DNA of 64,000 bases from Platycnemis pennipes (GCA_933228895.1 OW121852.1:102941544-103005543), one strand, 5' to 3'; shown: positions 23,855-35,612, counted from the first letter of the stretch. Notes: generated by a model not told the origin, from the letters alone. Program-made: numbers and translations.

Positions 23855-25543
23855 ATTCTAATCCGGAATTTTTGGCCTACATTAGTTTTGGCAGCAAAAG
23901 TTTGTTCCTCATTTTGTTTCCAACTCAACTTATCACAGTTTTTTCACTTTAAATCCGCCGCCGCCGCCTGACCCCAACCAGCTGTCATAACTCGCGGATT
24001 TTTCCCCTTTCAAACAGCTCATTCTTTGACCAGGGGTGGCCAAAATTTAACTTCACGATATCGAGAATATTTTTGAAAGGGATTTATGCAGACTATTCCA
24101 GAAATAAACTCCCCGTTTTACAGTAATGTCTGTACAACAGAGAAACGCAGGAAGGAACAAAAAGAAAATTGATAGCAAATGGAAAACGAAACATCAAAAA
24201 ACAATCAAACGTGACAAAAAAGTGACATCAAACTGCGGCTGGATCCATTTTGGAAATCAATGCATTATTTTACACAGTATTCGGAGCAACAACTTGTAAA
24301 CATTATCGCCTAGCCGAGTGAGTACAGCATAGAATCCTGCTCAAATATAATCCCTTTACTGTGCAGATAATTTTATTGTAAAAATCATGAATTCCGAGAC
24401 ATAATTGCTTTCATCAAACTTTCATCTATAACTATGCAGTTATTTCAGTTCACGGTATATCTTGCAATTGTGTTACCAAATATTGATGGTGGAATAGATA
24501 GTTCCTATCATAGTAGTTTATATAAATTTCACAATGAAGTATATATGCTATATGCTTCACATTCTAAAATATGCTAAAAGATTATGGAATAGTTATTTCC
24601 TACCACAATAGTTGAGCATAATTTTAGAATAAATATTTACATGCATATTGAGAGTATATAGAAAATGATCGTACAATAAATATGATTAATTGCAACATTA
24701 AGAGGCATCGATTATGCGACTTAGTAATCTTCCTTTTTATATTTTGTTTTTAGTCCGATCCGCATGACGAGGTACCCCAATGGGATTAATTGGCAATTGG
24801 CCAAAGATCCTGGGTTTCAACCCGGAGTAACATTTTTAAACTCATCCAGCTAAACACAATCTGGGTGATTTAATGGCTGGCAGATTTTTATTGGGAAACC
24901 ACATGCGGCACTCGGAAAGGCTCCCTTTCCTCCCTCAATGGAGGATTTTCATTCGCCGTAAGGATTATTATTTGCATGGTTCTGTTCTAATCAAGCCAGA
25001 CCTGAAGAGATTTGTCAAATGAACTCTGGCAGAGTATCCAAGTGAATAATAAAATAAAAATGTTATTTGTATGGCCTCACCTGGACATTAAGCATTTTTT
25101 ATCCAAAGAATAAAGATTAATTCGGGAACTAAATAAGGTACACTAGAAAACAGCGCGTTTTATAAAAAAATCATATGAATGAACAAAAAGTGTCACTTGG
25201 CTGGAATTAGAAGAGCTTGTTAGGGTAATTCCTAGAATCTAGAAGTTTGTTCGCCAGATTAAGTTACTCAAAAATTTCAAATCTAACGAATTCGAACCCG
25301 ACACTGCATATACATTTCTTCCCAGACACAATATCAGGAGGGTAGACAGAAGTGACAAAAAGAAGAAGAGACAAATCAATTGTCGGCCCGAGCATTACAA
25401 GAATTTGTTTTTCCCACGCACAATATACTACAATGCAAATAAGGTAGGCATTATTCTTTCAAATAAACGCCACATTATTAACCTAGAAAGTAATTTTTTT
25501 CGCTAAACTCAACTTTACTGCAGTCTCCTACTACCCCCTACCA
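23855..25543. other. Non-coding stretch
   Basis: AT-rich. A short CCGCCGCCGCC run lies near 23956 and a tRNA-like pattern at 24745-24830 is discussed under rejected items. No gene seen. Confidence 0.4.
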
Positions 25544-25586
25544 CACGCCCTTGTGGTGGCAGGCAGATTATATGTAGATGTAGATT
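25544..25586 (+). mobile_element. Short tail fragment of the (TAGATG)n-tailed family
   Basis: Reads CCCCCTACCACACGCCCTTG, GTGGTGGCAGGCAG, then ATGTAGATGTAGAT on plus, that is, the sense orientation of the tail seen at 26.1 kb. Confidence 0.65.
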
Positions 25587-25684
25587 AATCGATGAGACCG
25601 CAGGAGTAGTAGTTGCTCCAACTGAGTTTAAATCTTCTGCGCCCTTTGCCGCCGTCAAACCTAACTTAATATTAAGCGGGAATC

Positions 25685-25945
25685 GGGCGGGCGTGATGGC
25701 TAGAGAGCTGGCTTCCCATTCAGAAGTACCAGTTATGAATCCAGGCAATGACAGATATTTTCCTTCAGAATACCGGTCCCTAATTTGAGTTTTGCATGTG
25801 AAACACTTCAAGTTGAGCACTTAATCGGTTAGATGGAAAGTTTAACCACTTTTACGACCTCTCTCCGGACTACTATCTCTACAAAAAAAACTCCACCCTT
25901 TATTAATGACGCAAATGACCTAAGCTATCAGTCAACACTTCCGAA
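25685..25945 (+). mobile_element. tRNA-derived SINE, degraded full-length copy
   Basis: The head has GTGATGGCTAGAGAGCTGG (A-box side) and ACCAGTTATGAATCC (decayed B box). Then come the body landmark ACCGGTCCCTA and the tail landmark AATGACCTAAGCTATCAGTC, in the order found in the 55.8-kb copy. Confidence 0.65.
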
Positions 25946-26000
25946 TCGGGAACTACTTCAAATAATCTAAACCCAAAGACAAAAAATTCGTACAGTAACC

Positions 26001-26072
26001 GACTCCGTGGCGCAAGGATAGTGCGTCTGACTCCAGATCAGAAGGTTGCGTGTACAAATCACGTCGGGGTCA
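26001..26072 (+). tRNA. tRNA-Trp(CCA)-like sequence, probably a SINE head
   Basis: It folds as a 72-nt cloverleaf: 7-bp acceptor (GACTCCG with CGGGGTC, one T-G pair), 4-bp D stem, perfect 5-bp anticodon stem TCTGA/TCAGA around the loop CTCCAGA with anticodon CCA at 26033-26035, 5-bp T stem, and discriminator A at 26072. Relative to the expected insect tRNA-Trp, the T loop reads TACAAAT instead of TTCAAAT (the nearly invariant second position is changed) and the D-loop GG is displaced. Together with the retroposon tail directly downstream, this points to a SINE head or pseudogene rather than a working tRNA gene. Confidence 0.65.
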
Positions 26073-26133
26073 TATATTTTTCCCTGCCACACACCCTCAC
26101 GGTGATTTGCAGGGAATTGCATAGATGTAGATT
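26001..26133 (+). mobile_element. tRNA-Trp-headed SINE with LINE-like tail
   Basis: The tRNA-Trp-like head is followed within a few bases by TTTTCCCTGCCACACACCCT, CACGGTGATTTGCAGGGA and a TAGATGTAG terminus. That tail is the same as the 3' end of the LINE copies at 37.2 and 45.8 kb, in the same orientation relative to the element. The body between head and tail is minimal, so the element is only about 130 bp. Confidence 0.7.
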
Positions 26134-26865
26134 CCCAGGCAGGAATTCAACCCCGTAACCTTGGGGTCTCACTTTTCTTATACAAGGCCTTTCCTTTCAC
26201 CCACTTAGCCCCACCCAATTCTTTTCAATCCCCTCATTCCGCACATTTCCCAAACAGGAAAGCTTTTAATGGAGTTGTAACCTTATGGTTATCATACTGG
26301 CCCGTCACCTACATGATACAAGTTCAGGTACATCATGTATGATGTACCTGAAGCCATATACCGCTATGATGCCAAAGCAGGTGAAACCGATCGTGCCGTT
26401 GCAATAAGCTTGTGTGGAAATACAAAGTTTACCACCTTGTGAAGTTGAATTTCCATAAATTTACGCCTGAAACTGTTAATTTTATTATGCGCTGTGGTTT
26501 CTGCTTATGAAAACATTGCCATTTATCTTAAGCGTGCTTGAAACTGTTTTCATTTTAAATTTTAATACTCTTTGTTGCGTATTCAGTATGAGCATGAACG
26601 ATTGTAGCATATTATGTAAAGAAAAAAATAGCTAACTAGTAGCAGCCTTAAGTAACTGCTAGCCTCCAGAATGTGCCCTATTTTATTTGAAGCTCTACCT
26701 GAATTGATTGCAACATTTAATTCTCCTCTCGAACTGTGGTCTCTACCTCACTGAGTTATCATTTGAAAAGAATTAATTTGCATTCTCAAGGTGTAAGATA
26801 CCCAAAATCCTACCTCAGCAACGCCACTACTTCTAACTCCAAAATGCTCTTACATTCCCCACTAC
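26134..26865. other. AT-rich stretch with one perfect palindrome
   Basis: No gene is seen. The 30-bp palindrome at 26323-26352 is the only structure. Confidence 0.45.
26323..26352. repeat. 30-bp palindrome (13-bp arms, 4-nt loop)
   Basis: TTCAGGTACATCA and TGATGTACCTGAA flank the loop TGTA with no mismatch. The stem does not extend far beyond this, so it is short for a microRNA precursor. Confidence 0.85.
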
Positions 26866-27335
26866 GTTCTCATAGCACGTCTCCCTTTCTCTGAGTCCTC
26901 GCTTCCTGTTTCCCCTACAGTCTTTTCCTCTTTACTCTTTATTTTTTCCCTCTCTTCTCTTCGTATCCCATTCTCGCTTCTCCCTTTCCATACAGATAGA
27001 AAGGGTTGGAACGGAGAGGTCCCAAACGTATGACCTCTTCTCCCTCCCTCCTCCTCCCCCTCCACCCCCTCGCCACCGACCGCGTGGTAGCTTATAGCTT
27101 GGGAAGACCCCCGAAAGATCTCGCGTACCCGTTTGACCGTTGAGGGAGAGCACGGGAGTGAAAAAGTGAAATGGATTTTTCTTCTTGCGTTGAAAGATTC
27201 ACGAGGTCACTACCAGAGTCCGTCCTTTTTCTGCCCATCCACACCGGGGGTATATTCGGTTTCCCTAATCTCCCGTGCTGCCCAACAACCTTCTCTTTCG
27301 TTTTTCGCCCCTCTCCTACGGCAATGACCGCACTC
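26866..27335. repeat. Pyrimidine-rich, GC-rich island
   Basis: The plus strand carries long CT/CCTCC tracts (densest 27035-27075, a minus-strand G-quadruplex pattern). Open frames on both strands are low complexity, and no signal decides a gene. Confidence 0.5.
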
Positions 27336-27361
27336 ACCATGGTCTATGTGCGCTGTAAATG

Positions 27362-27475
27362 CATCTACGTCTACAAATACGCGAAACCGTGCAAGCCACC
27401 GTGACGGTGTGGGGTAAGGGGGTGAAAATCACCAAGCATGCACTTTTGACATGCAAACAAGCAACTACAGGGTCG
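27362..27475 (-). mobile_element. 3' end of the (TAGATG)n-tailed family
   Basis: On plus: CATCTACGTCTAC, GTGCAAGCCACCGTGACGG, GGGGGTGAAAATCACCAAG, CATGCACTTTTGACATGC. This extended tail agrees with the 10.4-kb copy beyond the GGTGA..TCACC block. Confidence 0.75.
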
Positions 27476-28489
27476 CATGCAACAAGATTATTAGTATCTA
27501 TAGTATTTAAGAGATCAATACATGCATCATGCGCTACAGACTACTCTAAAATATTTATGCATATGAAAATGGCCATAAATTTCCCAAATTAATGCTCATA
27601 AATTTTCCCCATGCCATCCATACTTATTGTGTGTAATGTTTGGCCTCCATCGAGAAATTAATTCGAACCTTAGGTATCCTTTATAAGTTCAATTGCTGCG
27701 GAAATGCAACCTTCGTTGCTCACACCTCGGGGTGATTTTTTTAAATTAGGAGGGTTAACAAGAAAAGGACAAATAAATCAAAATAAACATCATCACTGGT
27801 TAACTATTAAGTTTACCTTCACTAAACACAGTCAGTATTCGATCAGATAATCACTTTTTATTAACTTGATTCTCTTTTTCATCCTAAACTACTCGTCCCA
27901 ATAATATCCCTCTATTTATCTAATACGAGGATTTTCTTTGCCAATCTTCCCTCGTACTTTGCCCTCGACGGCTTCTCTGGGTAACCACTAAAATATGTTT
28001 TTGCTACGTTTATCCATCAGTTACATCTTCGTTCCAGAAAGATCCCAATATTTTTCCTCAGGAACCTTATTAGCTCATTGCCTCATTGATAGTAACACAC
28101 TAAATATATTTAAATATGTAAATAATTGGAAAAGTAACCCCGTTTTGGGATATAATGTGATTGTTGCGGGTAAATGGGATGTTAAGTCAGATAACGATGC
28201 TACCTCTCTATTAGCCGGTCTCTATAAAAGTTACCCGTTCCTAAAAGGCCGGCATTGGCAAACGTTTCAGATGAAAGAGCCAAACCTGGCCCATAAAACT
28301 GTGTACAAATGTTAGAGAATCATTTGTAGTCAAAGAAATAAATCATATGCCCACCATACTCCCCTATCCCATCTTATGCATGGGGTAGTAATGATTAGAA
28401 TTGCATTTCAATTCAATGGTAGAGAAGTATAAAGTATAAAATATAAGGTAAAAACAATACTAACCCATCCCGTGGATCACCATTATCAA
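27476..28489. other. AT-rich non-coding stretch
   Basis: The plus frame 27995-28315 (106 codons) is the longest here. Its later half (NVIVAGKWDVKSDNDATSLL) looks somewhat protein-like, but it matches nothing I know and has no clear splice sites. Confidence 0.35.
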
Positions 28490-28600
28490 GAGTAAAGTTT
28501 TCCGCGGTGGAATATTTATCCACCTTGACAGGGACTCGAACTACGATCCTACGTTATGGATACCATATAAACATAAAAATACCTTAGCCATCGTCAAATG
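28490..28600 (-). mobile_element. tRNA-derived SINE head
   Basis: Minus-strand order: GATGGCTAAGGTATTT, then CGTAGTTCGAGTCCCTG (good B box), then GTGGATAAATATTCC. Confidence 0.55.
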
Positions 28601-29163
28601 TCTTTATTTCTTTTACAATTATGTATACATTTAAAAACCCTTTGAAAAAAATTCCATCTTACACCATTACACACTGCGTCCACTTTCAATTTTCCCTGAA
28701 AAATACTCGAGTAATAAATAGGATATGGAAGACAACGCTTTTCTTGTGTTAGTCGATGTCAAGGTGCCAAATGTATGAATTCTACCACAAACTTAATTAT
28801 TGCCATATTCCCCCAAAAAGGGATGAATATGCCCGATTCTTTATTTCTTGCTATTTTTATATACCCACCCCGTTTTTTACTCATATTTTCTGGCACACTT
28901 GAAAATTCACTATCAATGTTCTATTATCTTCTGTTTCATACAGGTATTAACCGTCCGTGTATTCGCATTCGTTCATTGTTAACTCAGCCACATTATTCCA
29001 CTCATAGAAATTCGGTACAAGAGACTCAACGTCGAGGGATAATTTGACATTCAGTGAGTTTGGAGATGCATATTGAATTTCCAAAAGCAGAATATTTTAT
29101 TTTTGTTGATTCAACGGAGTTTCAACCTCAATGAGCCATATAGCTTCAGCTTTTTATATTTAC
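28601..29163. other. AT-rich non-coding stretch
   Basis: The plus frame 28775-29047 has no motif. Nothing else is seen. Confidence 0.4.
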
Positions 29164-29333
29164 CCCAAGTCACAGAGAATTGAACAGCAGCTACAAAACT
29201 GTCAATAAAAACTGCATACATCACAAAAAATTGATACTTGAAAATGTGTAGCATTTGATACTGTGCGCCGCGGGCTTCTAAAAAATTCCAGAGCAAAATT
29301 CGTACACTATCTGCGCCGATGGTCATTTCACGC
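29164..29333 (-). CDS. Weak candidate exon
   Basis: On the minus strand GTTTTTATCAAG precedes base 29333, and the donor-like TTGGG, then GTAAAT, follows base 29164. The enclosed frame is open for 56 codons (starting REMTIGADSVRILLWNFLEA, later FKYQFFVMYAVFIDSFVAA, a possible membrane segment). It enters in phase 2 and leaves in phase 1. No family is recognised and the donor is not strong. Confidence 0.2.
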
Positions 29334-30484
29334 CTTGATAAAAACGAACATTTATGTTCAATTCTAAGGATTATGAGGATAAATCATTGAAAATAAAAGC
29401 CAAAAATTTCGGTTACAAAGTTCTGTCGATAGGGGACAGAGCTTTAAAACACTTAGGTAAGGCTTAAACTTAAAAGATTAAGAATCCACTCAAACTTATA
29501 CGACTTGTGCTGTTGTACAAACTTTGTGAGTTTAGTGCCAACGTAAATTCTAACAATCAATGTCAGATCATAAGAAGACCTTCCACAACTAGGAGTGCCA
29601 AGATTAATATCTTCTGCTCGATAGAGCTTACGATTTAAAAAAAAAAAAAAAGCTTTACTTCATACTGAATAATTCTTCGAATTTCTGGGCTTCCTAAATA
29701 CACATCAACCATTTTTTCAGGTTAATGGCTAGTGAAAATAAATCAATTTCCCATTGATTAAAGACAGACACAAGGAGAACGATACTGTCTCGGGCTTTAC
29801 TCGGTTGAGTGTATTCATGATAATTAAAAAAAAAGGAATCAAATCAATTATTCGGAAAATTTTATTTTAAATACGTCGGTTTCGATGCTAGGTATTATAA
29901 AATAACGATGCACGTCTACATGACTTCTAGTCTGTAAATATGCCATCCAATAATAATACTCACATAGAAACTACGGTAATGTTTTCGTTACAAATAATTT
30001 TGTGGAATTGATACGTTTTACTAGTTATCAGCTAGTACAAACCGTTGAAGCGATAAGAATAGTCTGATCGCGTAACTTCAGTTATAATCGTAAAAGAAAG
30101 TGGATTGAGCAAAATTAAATCCATAAGAGAAGCCCCTGAATTCTTATCCAAAGCTTCATCAGAAACTTTTTCGCCCAGGGTGATAAATGTGAAATATAAC
30201 AGACGCTAATATTTCTTCCGTCAGAAGCTCTTCAAATTGGTTTGTAAAAAAATGAAAATGAAATGAGATTTATTATTCTGGGAAAAAGTGTCCCTTAGGA
30301 ACATAATTGGTCAGCATATTTTAGAGTCAGATCTTCTATTACAAGGAATATATCATATCAATGAATGGGACGCAAAAATAATACTACACTTTTCGCAGTT
30401 TCCATGGAAAAGTAAAAATAAGAAAATGAAAATACACCTCATAGGTAGTGCAGAAAATAATACAATATTCAATTAAATTGGGAC
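29334..30484. other. AT-rich non-coding stretch
   Basis: Holds a 15-base A run at 29637-29651. No gene or recognisable repeat. Confidence 0.5.
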
Positions 30485-30975
30485 GGTATTTTGAGGCATA
30501 TGCATTACAATATCTTGGCATTTTTTGGATTTCTTAATATCCTGTGGCATACGAATCCATATCTTAAAACAAGTAACATGGAAAGACCCAGCGTAAATAG
30601 ATGTTCGGTAATGAGGAAAAAAGAGTTCTTCCATGTGACGTGTTGGACGTTTATTTGTTTCAACATATTATTTTACATTCTGGCATAGATATGTAGGAAA
30701 TTCTGTCTTTATTATCTTGTATTGAATATTTCCTTATTATGTAAGAGCCTATTTTCTATTTTTAGCCATCCTAGTTTTTCAAAATATGGTGTCACGTTCT
30801 CATAATATGCAATGTATCTCATATAATAGTTCTGAATCCTCTGAGGTTTTAGATTAGTTCTTTTGTTGTGTCGGAGTATACAACACAGCTGTAGTCTATG
30901 TGAGGGAAGACAAGAGTATCTACTAATTTTTGGCGAAGGAAAACCGGAATAAGGTGGATAAAGGTTTGTAGGCGT
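30485..30975 (-). mobile_element. LINE relic (CR1/Jockey-like), reverse transcriptase C-terminal part
   Basis: Minus-strand translation, with frame breaks, gives DYSCVVYSDTTKELI, LKPQRIQNYYMRYIAYYEN, VTPYFEKLGWLKIENR and, further on, FPHYRTSIYAGSFHV and WIRMPQDIKKSKKC. This order (quasi-terminal RT region, xRxQNxxIRYI, VTPYxxKLGWL, then the PxDIKxxKS end) is typical of CR1/Jockey-type LINE ORF2 C-termini. Several stops and frameshifts show that it is inactive. Confidence 0.8.
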
Positions 30976-31570
30976 CAATTCCCACATATTTCCCCACATA
31001 TATAAAACTCTTCCCTCCTTGAAAACGGCAGTAGTTTCCATTGCAATGGCATGCCAAATCCCCCGCGATACCTTTCGAAAGGCACAGTACTATAGCCTTG
31101 TTGCATTTTTCCCTGCCAAGATTCGGTACTTATCACACTGCTAGCTTGCCATTACTCACAGACTTTAAAGCAAAAATATACGAATCGAAAATTACGTTTT
31201 TCTCTGAGGAATAAATATCATCCATCTCATATCCTATCTAGGGATACACCTTCAGTTAGTATTATTTGAATTATTAGCGCGCTATCACGCATCCTTCTTC
31301 CCCCTAGTCCACCATCCTTCTTTAATATCATCTTGAGCTGTTCTCAAGGTCTACTCCAATAACGATTCGATAAGCACTCATACTCCACTTGTTGTACCCA
31401 CTCCACCTGTAGCAATTTCAGCTCACGTTGGAGTACCGAAGGCACTACTGCCAGTATTTTCATATTTCTGATGACTAATTTGACAGAGGCAATTTTCAAC
31501 TAAATATTTGTATTTTATTCAATGCAGTATGATATTTCAGCTGCGATGTTATCTTACCCCAAATGTTTTC
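30976..31570. other. Non-coding stretch
   Basis: Flanks the LINE relic. No further feature can be supported. Confidence 0.4.
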
Positions 31571-31828
31571 TTAGTTAATAGTTACTTCTGGGAGGCTTTT
31601 GACCACTAAGGCCACATAGGCCATTAAGGATAGGAGAATGTGTTCGTCGACATTAGTCTACCCCTAAGGAAAGAGGCCACTATTTAAATTTCCATCTGAC
31701 GGTAGAGGTACTGAGTTTGAGGTTCTCTTCATGCAAAAAAAAACATTTCGTCCTCTACCGGGATTCAGGTCCTAACCCTTGGGATGGGAAGTACTTTAGC
31801 CACCACATTAACCCGATCTACACAATAT
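31571..31828 (-). mobile_element. tRNA-derived SINE, degraded
   Basis: On plus it reads tail first: TTAGTTAATAGTTACTTCTG, then GGCCATTAAGGATAGG; then, at the right end, CTACCGGGATTCAGGTCCT and TACTTTAGCCACCACATT, which are the inverted B and A boxes. Confidence 0.65.
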
Positions 31829-33189
31829 TACCTACGGAGTGTTCGTAGCAGCGTGAAATGCATCACTCAATCACAAGTGAAAGTGGATTTTGTTTTTCAG
31901 ATGCACTAAATATTAGGCTACACCAGGCTACCCTAGGATTGGCATTAGGCCGTCTTGCCTAGATTTAAAATTAGGCAAGATGATCTAATTTTAAATCATA
32001 CAGGTAAATTCAACATCAACGACTCTTGGATTGCCGGGTTGACGCGTTACTGGCTTGGCTATATCGCAATTACATCGCTCAAAAATTTATATCACATAAC
32101 TTTGGAGTGCAAAACAGTGCTTTTTCTTATGTTTTGCATGATAAAAATGCATCACCGCAATCTTAGATAGCATGAAAACAGCATTAGACACTGGTGACTT
32201 CCTTCGAATTAGGTTGGCACTAACAATAACTCTTCTAGGCAATAGGATTTTATTTCAATATATTTCCGAAAAAAACGATAATTTTCACAATTATTAGTTC
32301 TACAGCAAATATATAAAATATGCATTTCCAAATGATTAAAACTATTGAAAATCAATAAAAACATATTAGTATTTCTTCCCCTAAGGCCCTATAAAACTAT
32401 AACATGAAATATATAGGTACATATTGCCATCATGAGCAAATTTCAAAAATGGGTAAAAGGAAGAAGAAATATTCTGTTCGCCTTCGGCGATGTAACTTCG
32501 GGAATCTAATATTTTGTTAAAAATTCGATTTCCACAATGCACAATTTTATATTTGAGGGCTACAATTGTAGATCAATGTTTTTTCCAATAATTTTCTCTC
32601 TGTTTCCCGGTGCTACATAATTTACGGGTCGCTGCCTACTTAGGTTTATTTCCTTCCATACAGTGAGAGAGGAAAAAACACTATCATTTATAATCTGCGT
32701 TCCAACTGGCAACTTTATTTATAATTCCTCCACGGGCTTTAGAAAAGATAAACACAAATAAACTGTGATCATATTTCAAGAGAGCATTACTTTACCGAGA
32801 CAGCATTTCGATAATTTTGTCCTCAACAACTTATATAAAACCATTGAAGTACCGATTGGGACTTCTATTTACGATGGATTGAATGCTCAAAAGAAAAGAA
32901 ATTTTAAAAATTGAATTATTCCTGACTGCATTTTGATGCAGCAATTTTTTGGTCTTGTTAACTTTAAATTTGACATAAGTATGTGGCTAAGCGTTCAAAA
33001 ATGGGCAAAAAAATTGCAAGGTCCCAAAACTCCTATTTATTCTTTAAAATCAAGGTACAATTTAAAAAAAGCAACTGAGAGATAGCTCGGAGAGATAGAC
33101 TTAAGCTGTAAAAACGTCAAGTTAGATCTAAAAAAACTGACCCTGGAGACAAAATTAGAAGGTCCACTATATTTACAGGGCACAGACAT
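31829..33189. other. AT-rich non-coding stretch
   Basis: An inverted repeat near 31949-31999 (TCTTGCCTA with TAGGCAAGA, and a second nested pair) is the only structure seen. Confidence 0.4.
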
Positions 33190-33240
33190 TCTTACATCTC
33201 TAAGGTCACGGGTTCGAATTCCGCCGGGGTTGATTCTTCA
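33190..33240 (+). mobile_element. Fragment of a tRNA-derived SINE head
   Basis: CTCTAAGGTCACGGGTTCGA, then ATTCCGCCGGGG, a clean B box with the usual downstream CCG context. The A box is lost. Confidence 0.4.
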
Positions 33241-34283
33241 ACATGGATGATTAGCATGAATGGGTGATTATACTTCTTCAAAATATTATATTAGAAGGTG
33301 ATTAAATAAGGATCCAGCATGATGGATGAGTGATTAAACTTCATTTATAATTCTATAGATCCCAGGGGAAAAGGGCAAAACGGCTGTTCCAGGGGGTTTA
33401 CTATATTAATTGGAGCTTTTGCCTTATTGCATTCAAAATTCCATAGCAAGTATCTACAATCTTTATTTGAGATCCGTATTTTGTCCACTAAAACCTTCAG
33501 AAACCTATTTCTCCCACTAAACGAAGGAGCAGGACGTTGATTTTTATTATTAGCATCGGCTCGAAATCTGAATATTAATGAGGATCGAAGATAGCTATTC
33601 TTTTGAAAATATCAGCTCTTAAAAGAATTTAATTCTTAATGTTACTTCTCGGGGATTGGGAGCCAATTATGGGAGGATGAAAGCTCAACTAACCTGGATG
33701 GATAGTGGTCCTTAGGAATGAAACATATTCATTGCCTCGCTTATTAATATACCAGGGATGCCCAGAGGAGGGTTACATTTGAAATGTCTCCAGATTTTAG
33801 AATATGAAGCTTGAAGAACCCGGTAACCTACAACGTCCCACACCACCTCGAAACAAAGACTTAGTCATATTATATTCCATTCCTCAACCACTCCTCTCAT
33901 CCAGGCCCATCCCCTCCTTTCACACTACCATCATTCCTTTCCATTCCATTATCATGCACTGCACGGTTCCATTTCGGAGCCCATTACCTCTAATAACCCC
34001 CAATTCAGAAATCTAGAGGCGAAAAAAAAAATTCCCATCGGACCATTAGTCTCTTTCACCTTCGCAGTTCGACCTTCTTTCTTCCATTTCGCAACATCCC
34101 TTTGATTTCTAGCTCGGCGAAGAGCGAAGCATTCCGATAATACGAAATAATGGCCATCCGTCAATGTATGAGCCGTTTAAGGGAAGTGGATCCGCGTTTA
34201 AAGGTTACGCAATGAGCACGAAATCAAAATAATTTCGTAACCCGGGCGAGGAAGGCCAATTTTGCAAGTAAGGCATTTTTTCT
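33241..34283. other. Non-coding stretch
   Basis: Contains weak overlapping frames at 33.8-34.2 kb on both strands, without domains. Confidence 0.4.
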
Positions 34284-34610
34284 CACATTACCGTATTCGA
34301 ATCAGGTTTTAAGTCTCCAATAGCAATAGCAGTGGTTATTCGAAAGAGGCGGCCTATTGCTAAGGTCATTTGAACCATTATGGATAGGTAGGCACATTAC
34401 CGTATTCGTATCAGGTTTTAAGTGTCCACAAGTACTAGCAGTGGTTATTCGAAAGAGGCAGCCGATAGCTAAGGTCACTTGAACCATTAAGGATAGGTAG
34501 GCACATTACCGTATTCGAATCAGGTTTTAAGTCTCCACAAGTAGTAGCAGTGGTCATTCGAAAGAGGCGGCCGATAGCTAAGGTTACTTGAACCATTAAG
34601 GATAGGTGGG
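34284..34610 (-). repeat. Three tandem 109-bp units derived from a SINE tail
   Basis: Units begin at 34284, 34393 and 34502 (CACATTACCGTATTCG), an exact period of 109 bp, with only scattered differences between units. Each ends with GATAGCTAAGGTCACTTGAA and CCATTAAGGATAGGT, the inverted 3' end of the SINE family, so the array expanded from a SINE tail plus a short extension. Confidence 0.9.
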
Positions 34611-34860
34611 TCATTGGATAAGAGTAGGGATTTTCTAAGGAACCTAGTGGAGAGAATTCCGGCATCAGCCTTCTTAAAAATGAAGTGACCAAGATATGTC
34701 CAATTCCACGAACAGCATACTTTGCTTGAGTACTCTCCACACGACATTCAAGCTATGAAAGGTATAATATAGGTTAAATCTATCGCTACCGAGATTCATA
34801 CCTCGGAATGGAAGGTCAGAACTCGATCCTCCAGATTTCTTCAACTGCTACTATTAAATA
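34284..34860 (-). mobile_element. tRNA-derived SINE with expanded tail
   Basis: To the right of the tandem array the plus strand continues TTCCGGCATCAGCCTTC, then AAATGAAGTGACC (inverted SINE body), TTGAGTACTCTCC, and near 34790-34830 ACCGAGATTCATACCTC and GGAATGGAAGGTC, decayed inverted B- and A-box regions. The copy is therefore in minus orientation with the array at its 3' end. Confidence 0.55.
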
Positions 34861-35306
34861 TCACCCTCAAACTCGATGGTTCGTTACCAGAGGTAAACGC
34901 GCCCCTAGCGATGCAATAAAGTTCTTCAGGGGGTGCGAGAGGCTACGATAAAAATGAATTGCACATTATACAATTGCAGAAATCAACATTCAAATGATTT
35001 TTTTAGTAGTTTCTGGAGATTTTTTTGTTCATCTCTATGGCAGAAAATTATTGTCATAAAGTAAAAAGAATTTATAGTGCAGAGTTTACTATTATTCTTA
35101 TCCATGGTAAATAAAAAAATCAATATTTTTGATAGGGGTGTGAAAAGACATTTTTGACAATTCAAAGGGTGTCACCAGCTTATGAAGTTAAGAACTACTG
35201 ATCTCACCAAATTTAATCGTAATCCTAAATTCCATGATAAACACAAAACCTCATAACCGAGGAGTGGTTAAACCCGCTATTGGTTGCCTGAAATTAAGGT
35301 ACTGAG

Positions 35307-35612
35307 TTTGTGCAATGGCATCGGCAAAAAAATGCATTGACCTTGCATCCCGAGCTCCCAGGTTCAAATCCCGGGGATGGACGAGACTTTTCATTAGCGA
35401 ACTGGTCCCAACCGGAAAAATATGTTGAGAGGACTTCGAGTTGCTCCATCTGAGAGGGACCTTGAATTCTTGCGGACTTTCGCTTTGAGTAGAGTAATAC
35501 CTACGCCAGGTTTTGCTCCACCATTTCCAGAAAAACTCATACCCCTGCACAATTCACTTATCCTAAACGGCGAGAATTACGTTCTCCGTCAGTCGCCTAA
35601 CCAAAAAAACCA
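35307..35612 (+). mobile_element. tRNA-derived SINE
   Basis: Head with CCCAGGTTCAAATCCCGG (excellent B box), body landmark AACTGGTCCCAACCGG, tail landmark TCCTAAACGGCGAGAATT, then CGTCAGTCGCCTAACC. Confidence 0.7.

Noticed and set aside
24745..24830. tRNA-like pattern with CTGGGTTTCAACCCGG
   Set aside because: The B-box-like word is present but it pairs with itself as a small hairpin and there is no A box or SINE body at the expected distance.
25515..25820. Minus-strand frame of 101 codons
   Set aside because: Lies across a retroposon tail fragment and a SINE head; no independent coding evidence.
31955..32170. Plus-strand frame of 71 codons
   Set aside because: Starts inside a nested inverted repeat and has no motif or splice signal.
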